DNA of 64,000 bases, from NCBI GenBank assembly GCA_934464705.1, contig CAKSKB010000019.1, forward strand, positions 4,360 through 68,359, read 5' to 3'. Origin of the DNA: an uncultured Clostridia bacterium (GTDB lineage Bacteria > Bacillota > Clostridia > HGM11514). Position numbers and translations under genes: made by a program. Of this stretch, positions 34,619 through 43,094 are shown piece by piece; positions within the stretch are counted from its first letter, which is position 1; each line of letters starts with the position of its first letter. A model generated the notes under the pieces. That model ran no database searches and was not told the origin of the DNA. It saw only the letters and a list, made by a program, of their open reading frames with translations.

Positions 34619-34769
34619 CCTTAACGCAAACATAACCATAAAGAGCATTATAGTCATTTGAAGCCGGAAAATCTTTAGAGCACGCTATGTCTTTTGCCAA
34701 GTCGCCAATCGGCAAATCGACATTTTCAAAGTTTTTTATCCAATCTTTGAAAAGATAGCTATTATCCAT
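34548..34769 (-). CDS. YozE SAM-like domain protein
   Basis: This 73-residue protein fits the YozE_SAM_like family (YLFKDWIKNFENVDLPIGDLAKDIACSKDFP, then DYNALYGYV and a C-terminal FESVWNFF). These small helical proteins are common in Firmicutes and their phages; their role is unknown. GAGGTGA lies before ATG. It has a private promoter at 34795-34823 and is the third leftward singleton in the early region. Confidence 0.75.
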   Translation of the reverse strand: MDNSYLFKDWIKNFENVDLPIGDLAKDIACSKDFPASNDYNALYGYVCVKAKYDREVLEVFESVWNFFVASAF

Positions 34770-34794
34770 TGTTTTTCACCTCGCTTTCAATATG

Positions 34795-34823
34795 ATTATA
34801 CTACAAAAACCATTATTATGCAA
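34795..34823 (-). promoter_or_regulatory. Promoter of the YozE-like gene
   Basis: On the minus strand TTGCAT (34823-34818) and TATAAT (34800-34795) with a 17-bp spacer. Confidence 0.7.
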
Positions 34824-34842
34824 TAGAAAGGAAGAAATAAAA

Positions 34843-35040
34843 ATGCCGAGAGAAAAAGAATTATTCAGGGACAACCTTGCGAGGCTTGACGCTGCGTTTC
34901 CCGAAAAGGAGATACTTTTTATTACTGATTTGAAAAAGTATTTCGGAGTAAAAGACCCGAGGACGGTAAGGAGACTGCTCAAAATGCCCAGAAATGAAAA
35001 GTCGCTTACCAAATGCCAGCTTGCAAGCAGGCTGTCTTAA
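34843..35040 (+). CDS. Small helix-turn-helix phage protein
   Basis: This 65-residue protein contains LFITDLKKYFGVKDPRTVRRLL, which reads as a helix-turn-helix of the kind seen in excisionases and phage regulators. AGGAAG precedes ATG 34843. By size and place it could be the directionality factor for the integrase or an early regulator; this is inference only. Confidence 0.6.
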   Translation: MPREKELFRDNLARLDAAFPEKEILFITDLKKYFGVKDPRTVRRLLKMPRNEKSLTKCQLASRLS

Positions 35041-35062
35041 AAAATTAAAGGAGAAATTAAAA

Positions 35063-35302
35063 ATGACTAAATTATATCAAAAAGATAACAAACTTTATAT
35101 TGATGTGCCGCAAAAAAAGCCATCAAAATATCATACAATTAATGCTACGGAAGAAACAATATCAATTCTTAGAGAATTAAAAAAAGAGACAAACCTTACA
35201 TTTAATGAGTTATTACAAATAATGCTGAATTTTGCTTATGAAAACATTGTAATTAAATCTACAGGTAAGAATTTAAAAACAAGCAGAAAGGAGGATTTTT
35301 AA
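35063..35302 (+). CDS. Arc/RHH-like small protein
   Basis: This 79-residue protein has a short N-terminal beta segment and two helices (INATEETISILRELKKETN, FNELLQIMLNFAYENI), suggesting a ribbon-helix-helix DNA-binding fold. AAAGGAG precedes ATG 35063. The gene lies in a tight run with its neighbours. Confidence 0.55.
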   Translation: MTKLYQKDNKLYIDVPQKKPSKYHTINATEETISILRELKKETNLTFNELLQIMLNFAYENIVIKSTGKNLKTSRKEDF

Positions 35303-35303
35303 T

Positions 35304-35636
35304 ATGAGCAAAACAATCAACGAGTTCAAAACTGCATATGCCGATTTCCAAAGCAAAACGCAGGCGCAGAATGTAATTATTGAAAGCCTCGAATTAAAAA
35401 ACAGAAGGCTTGAAGGCGAAAAGTATAAGCTTGAGTGTCAACTCGAAAATAAGAAAACACTTTTAACACTTTACGAAAAGGACGTAGAAGCAGCTCGAAA
35501 AATGCTTGAGCGCGAAAAAGAAAAATACGGCGAGTGGAAGCTTGATTACCGCTTGAAATGGAAATGGGGCATATGCGCAGTGGGTATGATTATTCTGTTT
35601 CTGGAGATTAAACAGCTGTTGATGTTCATGGGATAA
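35304..35636 (+). CDS. Coiled-coil membrane-tethered phage protein
   Basis: This 110-residue protein has a long coiled coil (about 25-75) and a C-terminal transmembrane helix (WGICAVGMIILFLEIKQLL), so it is a tail-anchored protein facing the cytoplasm. GAAAGGAGG precedes ATG. Function unknown; proteins of this shape in phages can act in membrane attachment of replication, which is speculation here. Confidence 0.6.
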   Translation: MSKTINEFKTAYADFQSKTQAQNVIIESLELKNRRLEGEKYKLECQLENKKTLLTLYEKDVEAARKMLEREKEKYGEWKLDYRLKWKWGICAVGMIILFLEIKQLLMFMG

Positions 35637-35719
35637 AAAAAGAAGCCCTAAAAAGGGCACAATCACTATTAATATTTTAACACCAAAATTGAATTTTGTC
35701 AAGTAAAAGGAGAAAAAAT

Positions 35720-36208
35720 ATGGCTACACTTTATGAAATAAATCAATCAATACTGGATTGTATCGACATGGAAACGGGTGAAATTATAGATTTTGAAAAG
35801 CTTTCCGAGCTCCAAATCGAGCGTTCTGAAAAAATAGAAAAAGTCGCCCTTTGGTATAAAAATTTAATTTCGGATGCAGAAGCTTACAAAAAAGAAAAAG
35901 ACACCTTTGCCGAACGAGAAAAATCCGCCAAAAATAAAGCCGAAAGCCTTAAGAAATGGCTTGCGTTCGCCCTTGATGGCGAAAAAATGACAACCGACCG
36001 AGTTGCTATCAGCTTTAGACGTTCGGAGGCTGTTGAGGTTGAGGATGAGGCAGCATTTATTGATTTTGCGCAAAAAAGCGGAAGAGATGATTTGCTTACA
36101 TACAAAGCCCCATCGCTCAACAAAATCGAAATCAAAAAAGCGCTCAAAGCCGGAGAAATTATATCCGGTACAGAACTCAAAGAAAAACAAAATATTAGCA
36201 TAAAGTGA
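35720..36208 (+). CDS. Siphovirus Gp157 family protein
   Basis: This 162-residue protein matches the Gp157 family: TLYEINQSILDCIDMETGE, then Lys/Glu-rich helices, KMTTDRVAISFRRSEAVEV and a C-terminal region with KAPSLNKIEIKKALKAGE. It precedes the recombination genes, its usual place. The family has been linked to phage resistance in streptococcal phages. ATG 35720 follows AAAGGAG; the alternative 8 codons upstream has no site. Confidence 0.9.
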   Translation: MATLYEINQSILDCIDMETGEIIDFEKLSELQIERSEKIEKVALWYKNLISDAEAYKKEKDTFAEREKSAKNKAESLKKWLAFALDGEKMTTDRVAISFRRSEAVEVEDEAAFIDFAQKSGRDDLLTYKAPSLNKIEIKKALKAGEIISGTELKEKQNISIK

Positions 36209-36218
36209 GGTGTGATTT

Positions 36219-36848
36219 ATGGGGATTCCAGTACTTATTTTAGGTTCTTCCGGAAGCGGAAAAAGTACAAGCCTAAGAAATTTTAACGAAAACGAAATCG
36301 GTATTTTTAATGTTGCAGGAAAACCGCTGCCATTTAGAAAAAAACTACCGAAGTTCGACAATGCAACATATAATGTGATTTTACAAGGGCTTTTAAAGCC
36401 GAATTTAAAAACTTACGTAATCGACGATAGTCAGTATCTGATGGCTTTCGAAAGTTTCGACCACGCGAACGAAACGGGATACGGAAAATTTACCACAATG
36501 GCGCTTAACTTTAAAAATTTAATTTCCTATGTCGCTGAAAGGACACCGCCTGATGTTATTGTATATTTTCTGCATCATGTGGAAGTGGACGAAAATGGGC
36601 GGTTGAAAGCTAAAACGCTTGGCAAAATGCTAGACAACCAATTAACGGTAGAAGGTTTATTTACAATAGTTTTACTTTGCCAAGTCGAAGGCTCGGAGCA
36701 CTTTTTTATAACCAATTCAGACGGCACAAATCCGGCTAAATCGCCGATGGAAATGTTTGAGCCAAGAATTGACAACGACCTAAAAATGGTAGATAAAACC
36801 ATTAGGGAATATTATGAAATTAATAAAAAAACGGAGGAAACAAAATAA
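36219..36848 (+). CDS. Phage AAA/RecA-like ATPase (Sak4-like)
   Basis: This 209-residue nucleotide-binding protein has Walker A GSSGSGKST near the N terminus, a Walker B-like TYVIDDSQYL and VIVYFLHHVEV. Its size, and its location between Gp157 and an ssDNA-binding candidate, fit Sak4-type single-strand annealing/recombination proteins. It is expected to act with the downstream protein on phage DNA ends. GAGGTG precedes ATG 36219. Confidence 0.75.
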   Translation: MGIPVLILGSSGSGKSTSLRNFNENEIGIFNVAGKPLPFRKKLPKFDNATYNVILQGLLKPNLKTYVIDDSQYLMAFESFDHANETGYGKFTTMALNFKNLISYVAERTPPDVIVYFLHHVEVDENGRLKAKTLGKMLDNQLTVEGLFTIVLLCQVEGSEHFFITNSDGTNPAKSPMEMFEPRIDNDLKMVDKTIREYYEINKKTEETK

Positions 36849-37438
36849 TGAAACAATTAAACGGATTTGAGAAAGCGAAAGTTATGACAGGGGTATCAAC
36901 AGCACTTCCGAAAGGCGGATACATAGTTAAAATTATGGACTGCACAGAAGTTGACGGCGAGAAAAACGGCAGAAAATACAGTTATTTAAGTTTCTATTTT
37001 GATGTTGCCGAAGGCGAATATAAAAATCATTTTAAGGCAATATATGATGCCGCTCCGGCAGAAACACGCAAATGGAAAGGCATATACAATTATTTCTTGC
37101 CGGAAGAAGGTTCACAGTATTACGAAGATAATCTGAACCGTTTCAAAACAACAATTGCAAATTTTGAAGAAAGCAACAACGGTTTTCACTGGGATTGGGA
37201 CGAGAAAAAATTAAAAGGTAAAACAATAGGTATTATATATCGCGAAAAAGAATTTATAACTGATGACGGCGAAATAAAAATAACAACAGAGGCTTGCGGA
37301 TTTAGAAGTGTTGAAAGCATAAGAGCAGGCAAATACAAAGTTCCGGACCTTAAAAGGCTGAACAATTCCGCACCTACATCCATACCATCAGATGAGACTT
37401 TTATGCCGGTTCCTGAAGCAAAACTTCCGTGGGAGTAA
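36848..37438 (+). CDS. DUF669-like ssDNA-binding candidate
   Basis: This 196-residue protein has a predicted OB-like core (GGYIVKIMDCTEVDGEKNGR; YLSFYFDVAEGEYKNHF) and a flexible acidic tail ending LPWE, comparable to the C-terminal tips of SSB-type proteins. It overlaps the Sak4-like gene by 1 bp (TAATG). Neighbouring nuclease and primase genes support a role in phage DNA replication and recombination. Confidence 0.65.
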   Translation: MKQLNGFEKAKVMTGVSTALPKGGYIVKIMDCTEVDGEKNGRKYSYLSFYFDVAEGEYKNHFKAIYDAAPAETRKWKGIYNYFLPEEGSQYYEDNLNRFKTTIANFEESNNGFHWDWDEKKLKGKTIGIIYREKEFITDDGEIKITTEACGFRSVESIRAGKYKVPDLKRLNNSAPTSIPSDETFMPVPEAKLPWE

Positions 37439-37441
37439 AAT

Positions 37442-37966
37442 ATGAACCCGGCGGAAATGGAAAGGACATTGAAAACAATTAATTTGCTTGTGGACACAAG
37501 GGAACAGCCGACCGAAAGATACAAAAACAGAATGAAAGCGGTCGGCTTTCCTTACCGCCGTGAAAAACTGGATTTCGGCGATTATTCGGCGGAATACACA
37601 ATTGGCAGCAATGTTGTAAGTCTCAAAAATTCAATCGTGATTGAGCGAAAAATGAGCCTTGATGAAATTTGCGGGAATTTTACAAAAGGCCGCACAAGGT
37701 TTGAACATGAATTTGAAAGGGCAATTCAAAACGGTGCAAAAGTTCACCTGATAATCGAAAACGGCTCTTACGAAAAAGTTATAGCCGGAGATTACAGGAG
37801 CAAACTAAACGCAAACAGCTTATATTCCTCTTTAATTGCCTTCTGCGACAGATACAACATAACAATCCACTTTTGTGATGAAGATACAACCCCAAGCCTT
37901 ATTCACAAACTGATTTATCATCATGTCCGAAACGAATTGCAAAAAGAGGAAAATAACAATGATTGA
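37442..37966 (+). CDS. ERCC4-domain nuclease
   Basis: This 174-residue protein carries the XPF/ERCC4 nuclease signature: LLVDTREQP, KLDFGDYSA and IVIERKMSLDEI, followed by FTKGRTRFEHEFERA. The Asp/Glu/Lys residues form the metal-dependent active site. It likely cleaves branched or flapped phage DNA during recombination. The next gene overlaps it by 8 bp. Confidence 0.9.
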   Translation: MNPAEMERTLKTINLLVDTREQPTERYKNRMKAVGFPYRREKLDFGDYSAEYTIGSNVVSLKNSIVIERKMSLDEICGNFTKGRTRFEHEFERAIQNGAKVHLIIENGSYEKVIAGDYRSKLNANSLYSSLIAFCDRYNITIHFCDEDTTPSLIHKLIYHHVRNELQKEENNND

Positions 37967-38501
37967 TGCAGTCGATATTATAAAAAACAAACTTGATATG
38001 CCTACAATTTTAAGACGGTACGGTTTCGGATATTCAAGGCGCATGAGATGCCCGCTTCACAGTGGGCAAGATCTCAATTTTGAGGTTAAAGAAAGTTCAT
38101 GGCGATGTTACAGCCATTGTGGAAGCGGAGATGTTATAAGTTTTGTTCAGAAATTATTTAATTTATCTTTTCCGGAAACGCTCAGAAAAATAGATTCTGA
38201 TTTCGCTTTGGGAATATACGAAAAACCAACCTTAAGACAATATCGTCATTTGCAGAGTTTAGATCGTGAACTTAAGAGAAAAAAGACAGAAAAACAAGCA
38301 AAAACCGATTTGTTAAATGCTGCGTGGGATTTGCTTTGCGAGCGGAAAAAGCTTTATGAAAACGTAATTGAGTTTTGGGCACCGCAAACGCTAAGTGAAG
38401 AACCTGTTCCGCTTTATGTCGAAGCGTTACAAAACCTTGGATATGTTAATTATTTACTTGATTATTTTTGGGAAAGTGAGGTGGTAAAATGTGCAAAATG
38501 A
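37959..38501 (+). CDS. CHC2 zinc-finger primase-like protein
   Basis: This 180-residue protein begins with a DnaG-type zinc finger (MRCPLHSGQD ... SWRCYSHCGSGDVISFVQKL) but lacks the TOPRIM catalytic domain; the rest is helical. It probably recognises template for primase activity supplied by another protein, such as the adjacent VapE-type helicase or the host DnaG. ATG 37959 follows AGAGGA. Confidence 0.8.
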   Translation: MIDAVDIIKNKLDMPTILRRYGFGYSRRMRCPLHSGQDLNFEVKESSWRCYSHCGSGDVISFVQKLFNLSFPETLRKIDSDFALGIYEKPTLRQYRHLQSLDRELKRKKTEKQAKTDLLNAAWDLLCERKKLYENVIEFWAPQTLSEEPVPLYVEALQNLGYVNYLLDYFWESEVVKCAK

Positions 38502-39954
38502 AATAATGAGTATAAAGACCTTACCGGAATTGCTGTCAAGCAAAATTCTTTACGACATGCAAGAAGAGCCGGAAGAGGTTCGCGAAATGCTGAGGGCGAC
38601 CTTTATCTTAAAAATGGAAGAGCTTAACGCCTCGGAAAGCATAAAAAAACAAGTATTAAAAATTTTTAAGGCGTGTGACGAAGCTTCTAAAAAGCTTGAG
38701 GCAGAATACAGTAAATCACGTCAAGTCGAAAATGCTGCGGTTTCCAACGAAGATTATAACGGCATTAAACTTGAATTTAATGGTAAAAAACAGCCAAAAG
38801 CAACAACTGATAATTTTTTGAAGATTTTGCGAAACGACCCAATGTTTTCGGGTATTAAATTTAACTTGCTTTCAAACAGCCCTGAAATTATAAAAAACAA
38901 CAAAATTGAGCGGTGGAGCGACAAAAATGACAGCAAGACAAGGCTTTACATTGAGGAGAAGTACAAAATCCACAGCAAAGACAAGCTCGATGACGCTTTA
39001 AGAGTTCTGTTTTCGGAACGGGAATATCATCCGATACGAAACATTATTAACAGCGTTGTTTGGGACGGCAAAAGCAGAATTAACGACCTTCTTATTAAAT
39101 GGTTAAAATGCGAGGACACGCCTTACACGCGAGAGGTTTCTCGACTTATTTTTGCCGGAGGAATTAACAGGCTTTACAATCCGGGGTGCAAATTCGATGA
39201 TGTCCCGGTGCTTATTGGAACAAAACAGGGTGAAGGAAAAAGCTCCTTCGTGCGCTGGCTTGCTCTCAGAGATGAGTTTTTTACCGAGGTAACAGAAATA
39301 GAAGGGCAAAAGGGAATTGAAGCGATAGAAGGTGCGTGGGTATGTGAAATTGCAGAACTTTTAGCACTCACCAAAACTAAAGAAGTCGAAGCTGTAAAAG
39401 CTTACATAACCAAACAGGCTGACCGATATCGCAGACCTTTTGATAAACGCATAAGCGAAGTTAAGAGGCAGTGCATTTTTATAGGAACGACCAACAGAAA
39501 GCAGTTTTTAACCGACAAAACAGGAAATAGAAGGTTTTATCCGATAACGGTTTATTCTGATGGTTTCGAGCTTCATGACCACGAAAAAGAAGTGCGCGCG
39601 GACATTCTTCAAGCTTGGGCAGAAGCGAAGTACTTATTTGACCAAGGCGAGTTAAAACCATATATCAATCGTTCTGTTTTGAAATACGCACAAGAAGCGC
39701 AGGCGGAAGCAGTGGAAGATGATTACAGAATAGGAATTATAAAATCCTATCTTGCAACAAAAGAACAAACCTGCGTCATTGATTTATGGCAAAACGCCTT
39801 GCAAAATACTTTTACTCGTCCAACGCGGCGAGAAAGTAACGAACTTACTATGATACTTGAAGGACTGCCGAACTGGGAAAGATATGGAAATGCCAGAATA
39901 GGCAACTTCGGTATTCAATTTTGCTGGAGAAAAGTGCACCCAAAGCGTTATTAG
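38491..39954 (+). CDS. VapE-family replicative helicase/ATPase
   Basis: This 487-residue protein matches virulence-associated protein E: Walker A in GTKQGEGKSSFVRWLA, EIAELLALTKTKEVEAVKAY, IFIGTTNRKQFLTDKTGNR, and a C-terminal DNA-binding-like part. These SF3-like ATPases drive phage and island replication. GTG 38491 is preceded by GAGGTGG and overlaps the CHC2 gene by 11 bp. A repeat-rich, AT-rich noncoding stretch, a likely origin, follows. Confidence 0.88.
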   Translation: MQNEIMSIKTLPELLSSKILYDMQEEPEEVREMLRATFILKMEELNASESIKKQVLKIFKACDEASKKLEAEYSKSRQVENAAVSNEDYNGIKLEFNGKKQPKATTDNFLKILRNDPMFSGIKFNLLSNSPEIIKNNKIERWSDKNDSKTRLYIEEKYKIHSKDKLDDALRVLFSEREYHPIRNIINSVVWDGKSRINDLLIKWLKCEDTPYTREVSRLIFAGGINRLYNPGCKFDDVPVLIGTKQGEGKSSFVRWLALRDEFFTEVTEIEGQKGIEAIEGAWVCEIAELLALTKTKEVEAVKAYITKQADRYRRPFDKRISEVKRQCIFIGTTNRKQFLTDKTGNRRFYPITVYSDGFELHDHEKEVRADILQAWAEAKYLFDQGELKPYINRSVLKYAQEAQAEAVEDDYRIGIIKSYLATKEQTCVIDLWQNALQNTFTRPTRRESNELTMILEGLPNWERYGNARIGNFGIQFCWRKVHPKRY

Positions 39955-40163
39955 CTTCTTCGCTAATAACAGGCTAATAACAATTTTCAAATCTGCAAAG
40001 CCGCATAATTACTATATAAAATAGACTTAGCGTTATTTGTTATTTTTTATTAATATTTTATAAAATATAAAAAAGTATATATTATATAGAATTTAAAAAT
40101 GCGCGCGTATTTTATATATCTATATAGGAAAAGGGGGCTAATAAATAACAAATAACAGACGCA
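39947..40163. other. Candidate phage replication origin (AT-rich, repeats)
   Basis: The iteron-like GCTAATAAC occurs at 39962-39970 and 39973-39981 and inverted at 39947-39955 (GTTATTAGC, overlapping the helicase stop codon). A 14-bp inverted repeat GTTATTTGTTATTT (40032-40045) / AAATAACAAATAAC (40143-40156) flanks a very AT-rich core. The whole gap 39955-40251 has no gene. Position after primase/helicase genes supports an origin. Confidence 0.5.
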
Positions 40164-40251
40164 AAAATAAAAATTCCTTGATTTTATGCGGTTTTTTGGG
40201 ATTTTGATTGTTATTAAGAAAACATTTATTTAAGGAATAGGAGATGTAATA

Positions 40252-40608
40252 ATGGAAAAAGCAACGATACATGATTATGCGAGAATGTGTAACAAGAATA
40301 GTAAGAACGGGAGCTGTGAATCGTGCCCATTATGTGGCAAAGAGTGCGCTCTTGGAGATATGACTGATGAAGAATTGCAAGAGGCCAACGAAATAATCCT
40401 CAAATGGTGCAAAGAACACCCTGCCCAGACAAGGCAGAGTGAACTGTTAAAGATATTTCCCAATGCAGCACTCTATAATGGCGTCATCAGTGTGTGCCCG
40501 ACGGATTTTGATGGAAAATTTCGTGAAGATGGACTATGTTGCAATTATGATTTGTGCACAGAATGTAAAAAAGCCTATTGGCTTGCGGAGGTAGACGAAA
40601 ATGAATGA
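40252..40608 (+). CDS. Cys-rich phage protein
   Basis: This 118-residue protein has paired cysteines (ESCPLCGKECALGD and LCCNYDLCTECKKAYW), likely zinc-binding. The middle contains EIILKWCKEHPAQTRQSELL, a stretch common in Clostridia phage proteins of unknown function. ATAGGAG precedes ATG. It is the first of a tight run of about nine small genes, overlapping the next by 8 bp. Confidence 0.65.
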   Translation: MEKATIHDYARMCNKNSKNGSCESCPLCGKECALGDMTDEELQEANEIILKWCKEHPAQTRQSELLKIFPNAALYNGVISVCPTDFDGKFREDGLCCNYDLCTECKKAYWLAEVDENE

Positions 40609-40975
40609 AAGAGAACGATTAATTAATTTGTTAAAACAAAATTGTCATTGCCAAGATGAAGATTGTTCAAATTGCAGTAGAAACGGAATTTGTTTTACTC
40701 ACAGAGAAGCCGATTACTTACTTGAAAACGATGTAATCGCACTGCCTGTTAAGGTCGGTGATACAGTGTATACAGTAAGTAAGAGAGACGGCATTGTAGC
40801 TAAAAAGGTAGTTGAGATATCGTGGAAATGTGATTGGGCTGGAACAGATTTAGGTTGGGGGTTAATTCTAAGCGGAAAAAGGTCGCACAACCGATACAAT
40901 GTTTCCAACGTTGGCAAAACAGTATTCTTAACCAAAGAAGCTGCAGAAAAAGCATTGAAAGGCGGTGCGGAGTGA
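40601..40975 (+). CDS. Phage protein with N-terminal Cys cluster
   Basis: This 124-residue protein has an N-terminal zinc-like cluster (CHCQDEDCSNCSRNGIC), the common phage motif ALPVKVGDTVYTVSK (an SH3-like strand) and a C-terminal VFLTKEAAEKAL. The second half is typical of small phage accessory proteins; role unknown. The following gene overlaps it by one base (TGATG). Confidence 0.65.
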   Translation: MNERERLINLLKQNCHCQDEDCSNCSRNGICFTHREADYLLENDVIALPVKVGDTVYTVSKRDGIVAKKVVEISWKCDWAGTDLGWGLILSGKRSHNRYNVSNVGKTVFLTKEAAEKALKGGAE

Positions 40976-41205
40976 TGACAGTTAAAAGTTTGCAAGAATA
41001 CTGCGATAGGAATCAATTGAAAGTGAAAATATTGTATGTTGAACAGACTGAATATGGCGATTATGAGGTAATCTATACATTTGATTTTAATTATAAAGGC
41101 AGAGATTATACAGATACAAATTGTATTGTCTCTCCTGAATTAGATGAATTGATAATAGATGAGCAAGATTTTTTGCAACAAATAAAAGGAGGTTGCAACA
41201 AATGA
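40975..41205 (+). CDS. Small acidic phage protein
   Basis: A 76-residue protein beginning with a helix (VKSLQEYCDRNQLKVK) and continuing as beta strands with Asp/Glu-rich C terminus. Translationally coupled to both neighbours (TGATG before, 4-bp overlap after). No family recognised. Confidence 0.55.
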   Translation: MTVKSLQEYCDRNQLKVKILYVEQTEYGDYEVIYTFDFNYKGRDYTDTNCIVSPELDELIIDEQDFLQQIKGGCNK

Positions 41206-41606
41206 ATAACAGATACATATTCAGAGGAAAAGGGAATCCAAAGTATAATGACGGCGAATGGTATTACGGGCATTTAATTTATGACAGCTCAGACTATCAG
41301 ATTGTAGACCCTGAATACGGCAGTTGCAGAAGAACGGTTATCGCCGAAACTATCGGACAGTGTACAGGGTTGACCGACAAAAACGGCAAACTGATATTTG
41401 AGGGGGATGTTGTGCGAACAAAGTATTATGGAAAAATAATCAAAAACAGGAATGTCGCCGATTATGATATTTTTAAGGTTGTATACGCTTATGCCATGTT
41501 TAGAGCTGAAAATAAGAATAGAACTTTCAATCTTATAGACGGAGCGCGCTATGAAATAATCGGCAATATCCATGACAATCCCGAATTGTTGGAGGTGGAG
41601 AGATGA
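41202..41606 (+). CDS. YopX family protein
   Basis: This 134-residue protein matches YopX: YIFRGKGNPKYNDGEWYYGH, TIGQCTGLTDKNGKLIFEGDV and a C-terminal YEIIGNIHDNPELL. YopX proteins occur widely in Gram-positive phages; the function is not established. AAAGGAGG lies before ATG 41202. Confidence 0.88.
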   Translation: MNNRYIFRGKGNPKYNDGEWYYGHLIYDSSDYQIVDPEYGSCRRTVIAETIGQCTGLTDKNGKLIFEGDVVRTKYYGKIIKNRNVADYDIFKVVYAYAMFRAENKNRTFNLIDGARYEIIGNIHDNPELLEVER

Positions 41607-41764
41607 GTTGCGAAATGTCCTACTATTATTGTCAGCGATGTGGCTGTGGAATGGATAAAAATGCATTATCGGATACGGATATACTCGTTGGAGAAGGCGA
41701 AATATGGTCAATTTTATGTAAAGAGTGTTTAAATGAATTGTCAAAGAATGGTCGTGCGGAATGA
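41603..41764 (+). CDS. Small zinc-ribbon-like protein
   Basis: 53 residues with cysteines arranged YYCQRCGCGM and LCKECLNEL, a likely zinc ribbon. It overlaps the YopX gene and the next gene by 4 bp each (ATGA), which supports translation despite its size. Confidence 0.6.
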   Translation: MSCEMSYYYCQRCGCGMDKNALSDTDILVGEGEIWSILCKECLNELSKNGRAE

Positions 41765-42057
41765 ACAAACAACTTGATTTATTCGGAAATGCTATTGAAA
41801 ACGTTCACAAGCATAGTACAGTAGATAAACAAAAGCAAAATTGGGAAAACGCATTTCAAAGGTGGAGCAACAAAGAATTTGAACAAACAAATTCATACGG
41901 CAAATGCGGTTTCGGAATTATGTGCGATTATTGTGAGGATAATTCATACGGGCGACCGTGCGTAAGAGCATTAAATCAAATGTGCCGAGAAAAACGAATA
42001 AAAATTGATTATTCAAAACGAGAATTTAAAAATATTTGGAATGGAGAATTTATATGA
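41761..42057 (+). CDS. Cys-containing phage protein
   Basis: This 98-residue protein has the central motif YGKCGFGIMCDYCEDNSYGRPC, followed by helical, basic residues. Four cysteines suggest metal binding. Both ends overlap neighbours by 4 bp. No family recognised. Confidence 0.6.
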   Translation: MNKQLDLFGNAIENVHKHSTVDKQKQNWENAFQRWSNKEFEQTNSYGKCGFGIMCDYCEDNSYGRPCVRALNQMCREKRIKIDYSKREFKNIWNGEFI

Positions 42058-42347
42058 AAGTAAATTGGAAGTGGGACTACGGCGTATATGTTCCGTTCTG
42101 CCCTTACTGCGATGAACCTGCATACGATAAACACCGTTGCGGTTTTTGTGGTAAAAAGTATGAATGGGTTGAGGGGGAGTTTAAACCGACCATTGTGGAA
42201 CAGGGCGATTATACAGTTATTCAGTCTACGAATAATCATATCAGTATTTATAAGGGCGATGACCTTGTAAGTCACATAAGTTGTACGAAAAAATGCGCTG
42301 AAACGGAATTAAAGGGATTGATTAAAGATTTGGAGGTGGAGAGATGA
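42054..42347 (+). CDS. Zinc-ribbon phage protein
   Basis: 97 residues with a clear zinc ribbon near the N terminus (FCPYCDEPAYDKHRCGFCGK) and a beta-rich remainder. ATG 42054 overlaps the previous stop by 4 bp. Function unknown. Confidence 0.6.
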   Translation: MKVNWKWDYGVYVPFCPYCDEPAYDKHRCGFCGKKYEWVEGEFKPTIVEQGDYTVIQSTNNHISIYKGDDLVSHISCTKKCAETELKGLIKDLEVER

Positions 42348-42619
42348 ACGCACAACGAGCTCTTAAAATCATAAATCAAAATTTAGCCACTGCAATTCAC
42401 GATAGTGATGGCGATAATCCCAAGTATGAGCGAAAGCAAATATCTGCCCTAAAGCTTGCGGCAAGCGCAATTGAAAAGCAGATACCGAAAAAGGTTATAT
42501 TCGGAGATGATGAGCAAGACGATATATATTGCCCAGTTTGCAAATTTGCATTGGCAGCTGTAGACGACCACGAATACGAGAGCACTTTTTATAAGTATTG
42601 TCTGATTAGATTGGAGTGA
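42344..42619 (+). CDS. Small phage protein with CPxC motif
   Basis: 91 residues. An N-terminal helical region (ALKLAASAIEKQIPKKV) precedes the motif DDIYCPVCKFALA, a widespread ending of small phage proteins that carry a zinc ribbon, here reduced. GGAGGTGGAGAG precedes ATG; 4-bp overlap with the previous gene. Confidence 0.6.
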   Translation: MNAQRALKIINQNLATAIHDSDGDNPKYERKQISALKLAASAIEKQIPKKVIFGDDEQDDIYCPVCKFALAAVDDHEYESTFYKYCLIRLE

Positions 42620-42625
42620 TACAAA

Positions 42626-43093
42626 ATGACAGACGAACAGATTATAAAGGCTTTGGAGTGTTGTAAATCAGACAGATGTCGTGATTGTCCTTCGCTTTGT
42701 GATGAAGAATGCCTAACACCAAATATGGAAGAACAAGTATCATTGGTCATCAAACGCCAAAAGGCAGAGATTGAGGAACTGCGTTCTGATAAGATTATTG
42801 CAGAAAGGCACGAAAAAGATGCAAGAGATTTGTTTGTGAACTGTACACAACAGCTTGAAGAAGCAAACGCAGAGATTGAGGGACTGGAAGAAACCAGATA
42901 CGAGTTGGCGTGTATCATAGACGATTTAAGAGAGGAACGCAATAGGTTATTGCAAAAATTGCAACAGGCACAATCCGAAGCAATAAAGGAGTTTGCGGAA
43001 CGGTTGATAAGAACGGCAGAGTATGATGATGAGTATAGCACTGTATTTGTTTATAATATTAAACAGCTTGTAAAAGAAATGACGGAGGAATAA
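42626..43093 (+). CDS. Cys-cluster plus coiled-coil phage protein
   Basis: This 155-residue protein starts MTDEQIIKALECCKSDRCRD, has a CPSLCDEEC cluster, then a long coiled coil (about 40-115) and a C-terminal helix. Such proteins are frequent in Clostridia and Lactobacillales phages; role unknown. The next gene begins 1 bp after its stop. Confidence 0.65.
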   Translation: MTDEQIIKALECCKSDRCRDCPSLCDEECLTPNMEEQVSLVIKRQKAEIEELRSDKIIAERHEKDARDLFVNCTQQLEEANAEIEGLEETRYELACIIDDLREERNRLLQKLQQAQSEAIKEFAERLIRTAEYDDEYSTVFVYNIKQLVKEMTEE

Positions 43094-43094
43094 G

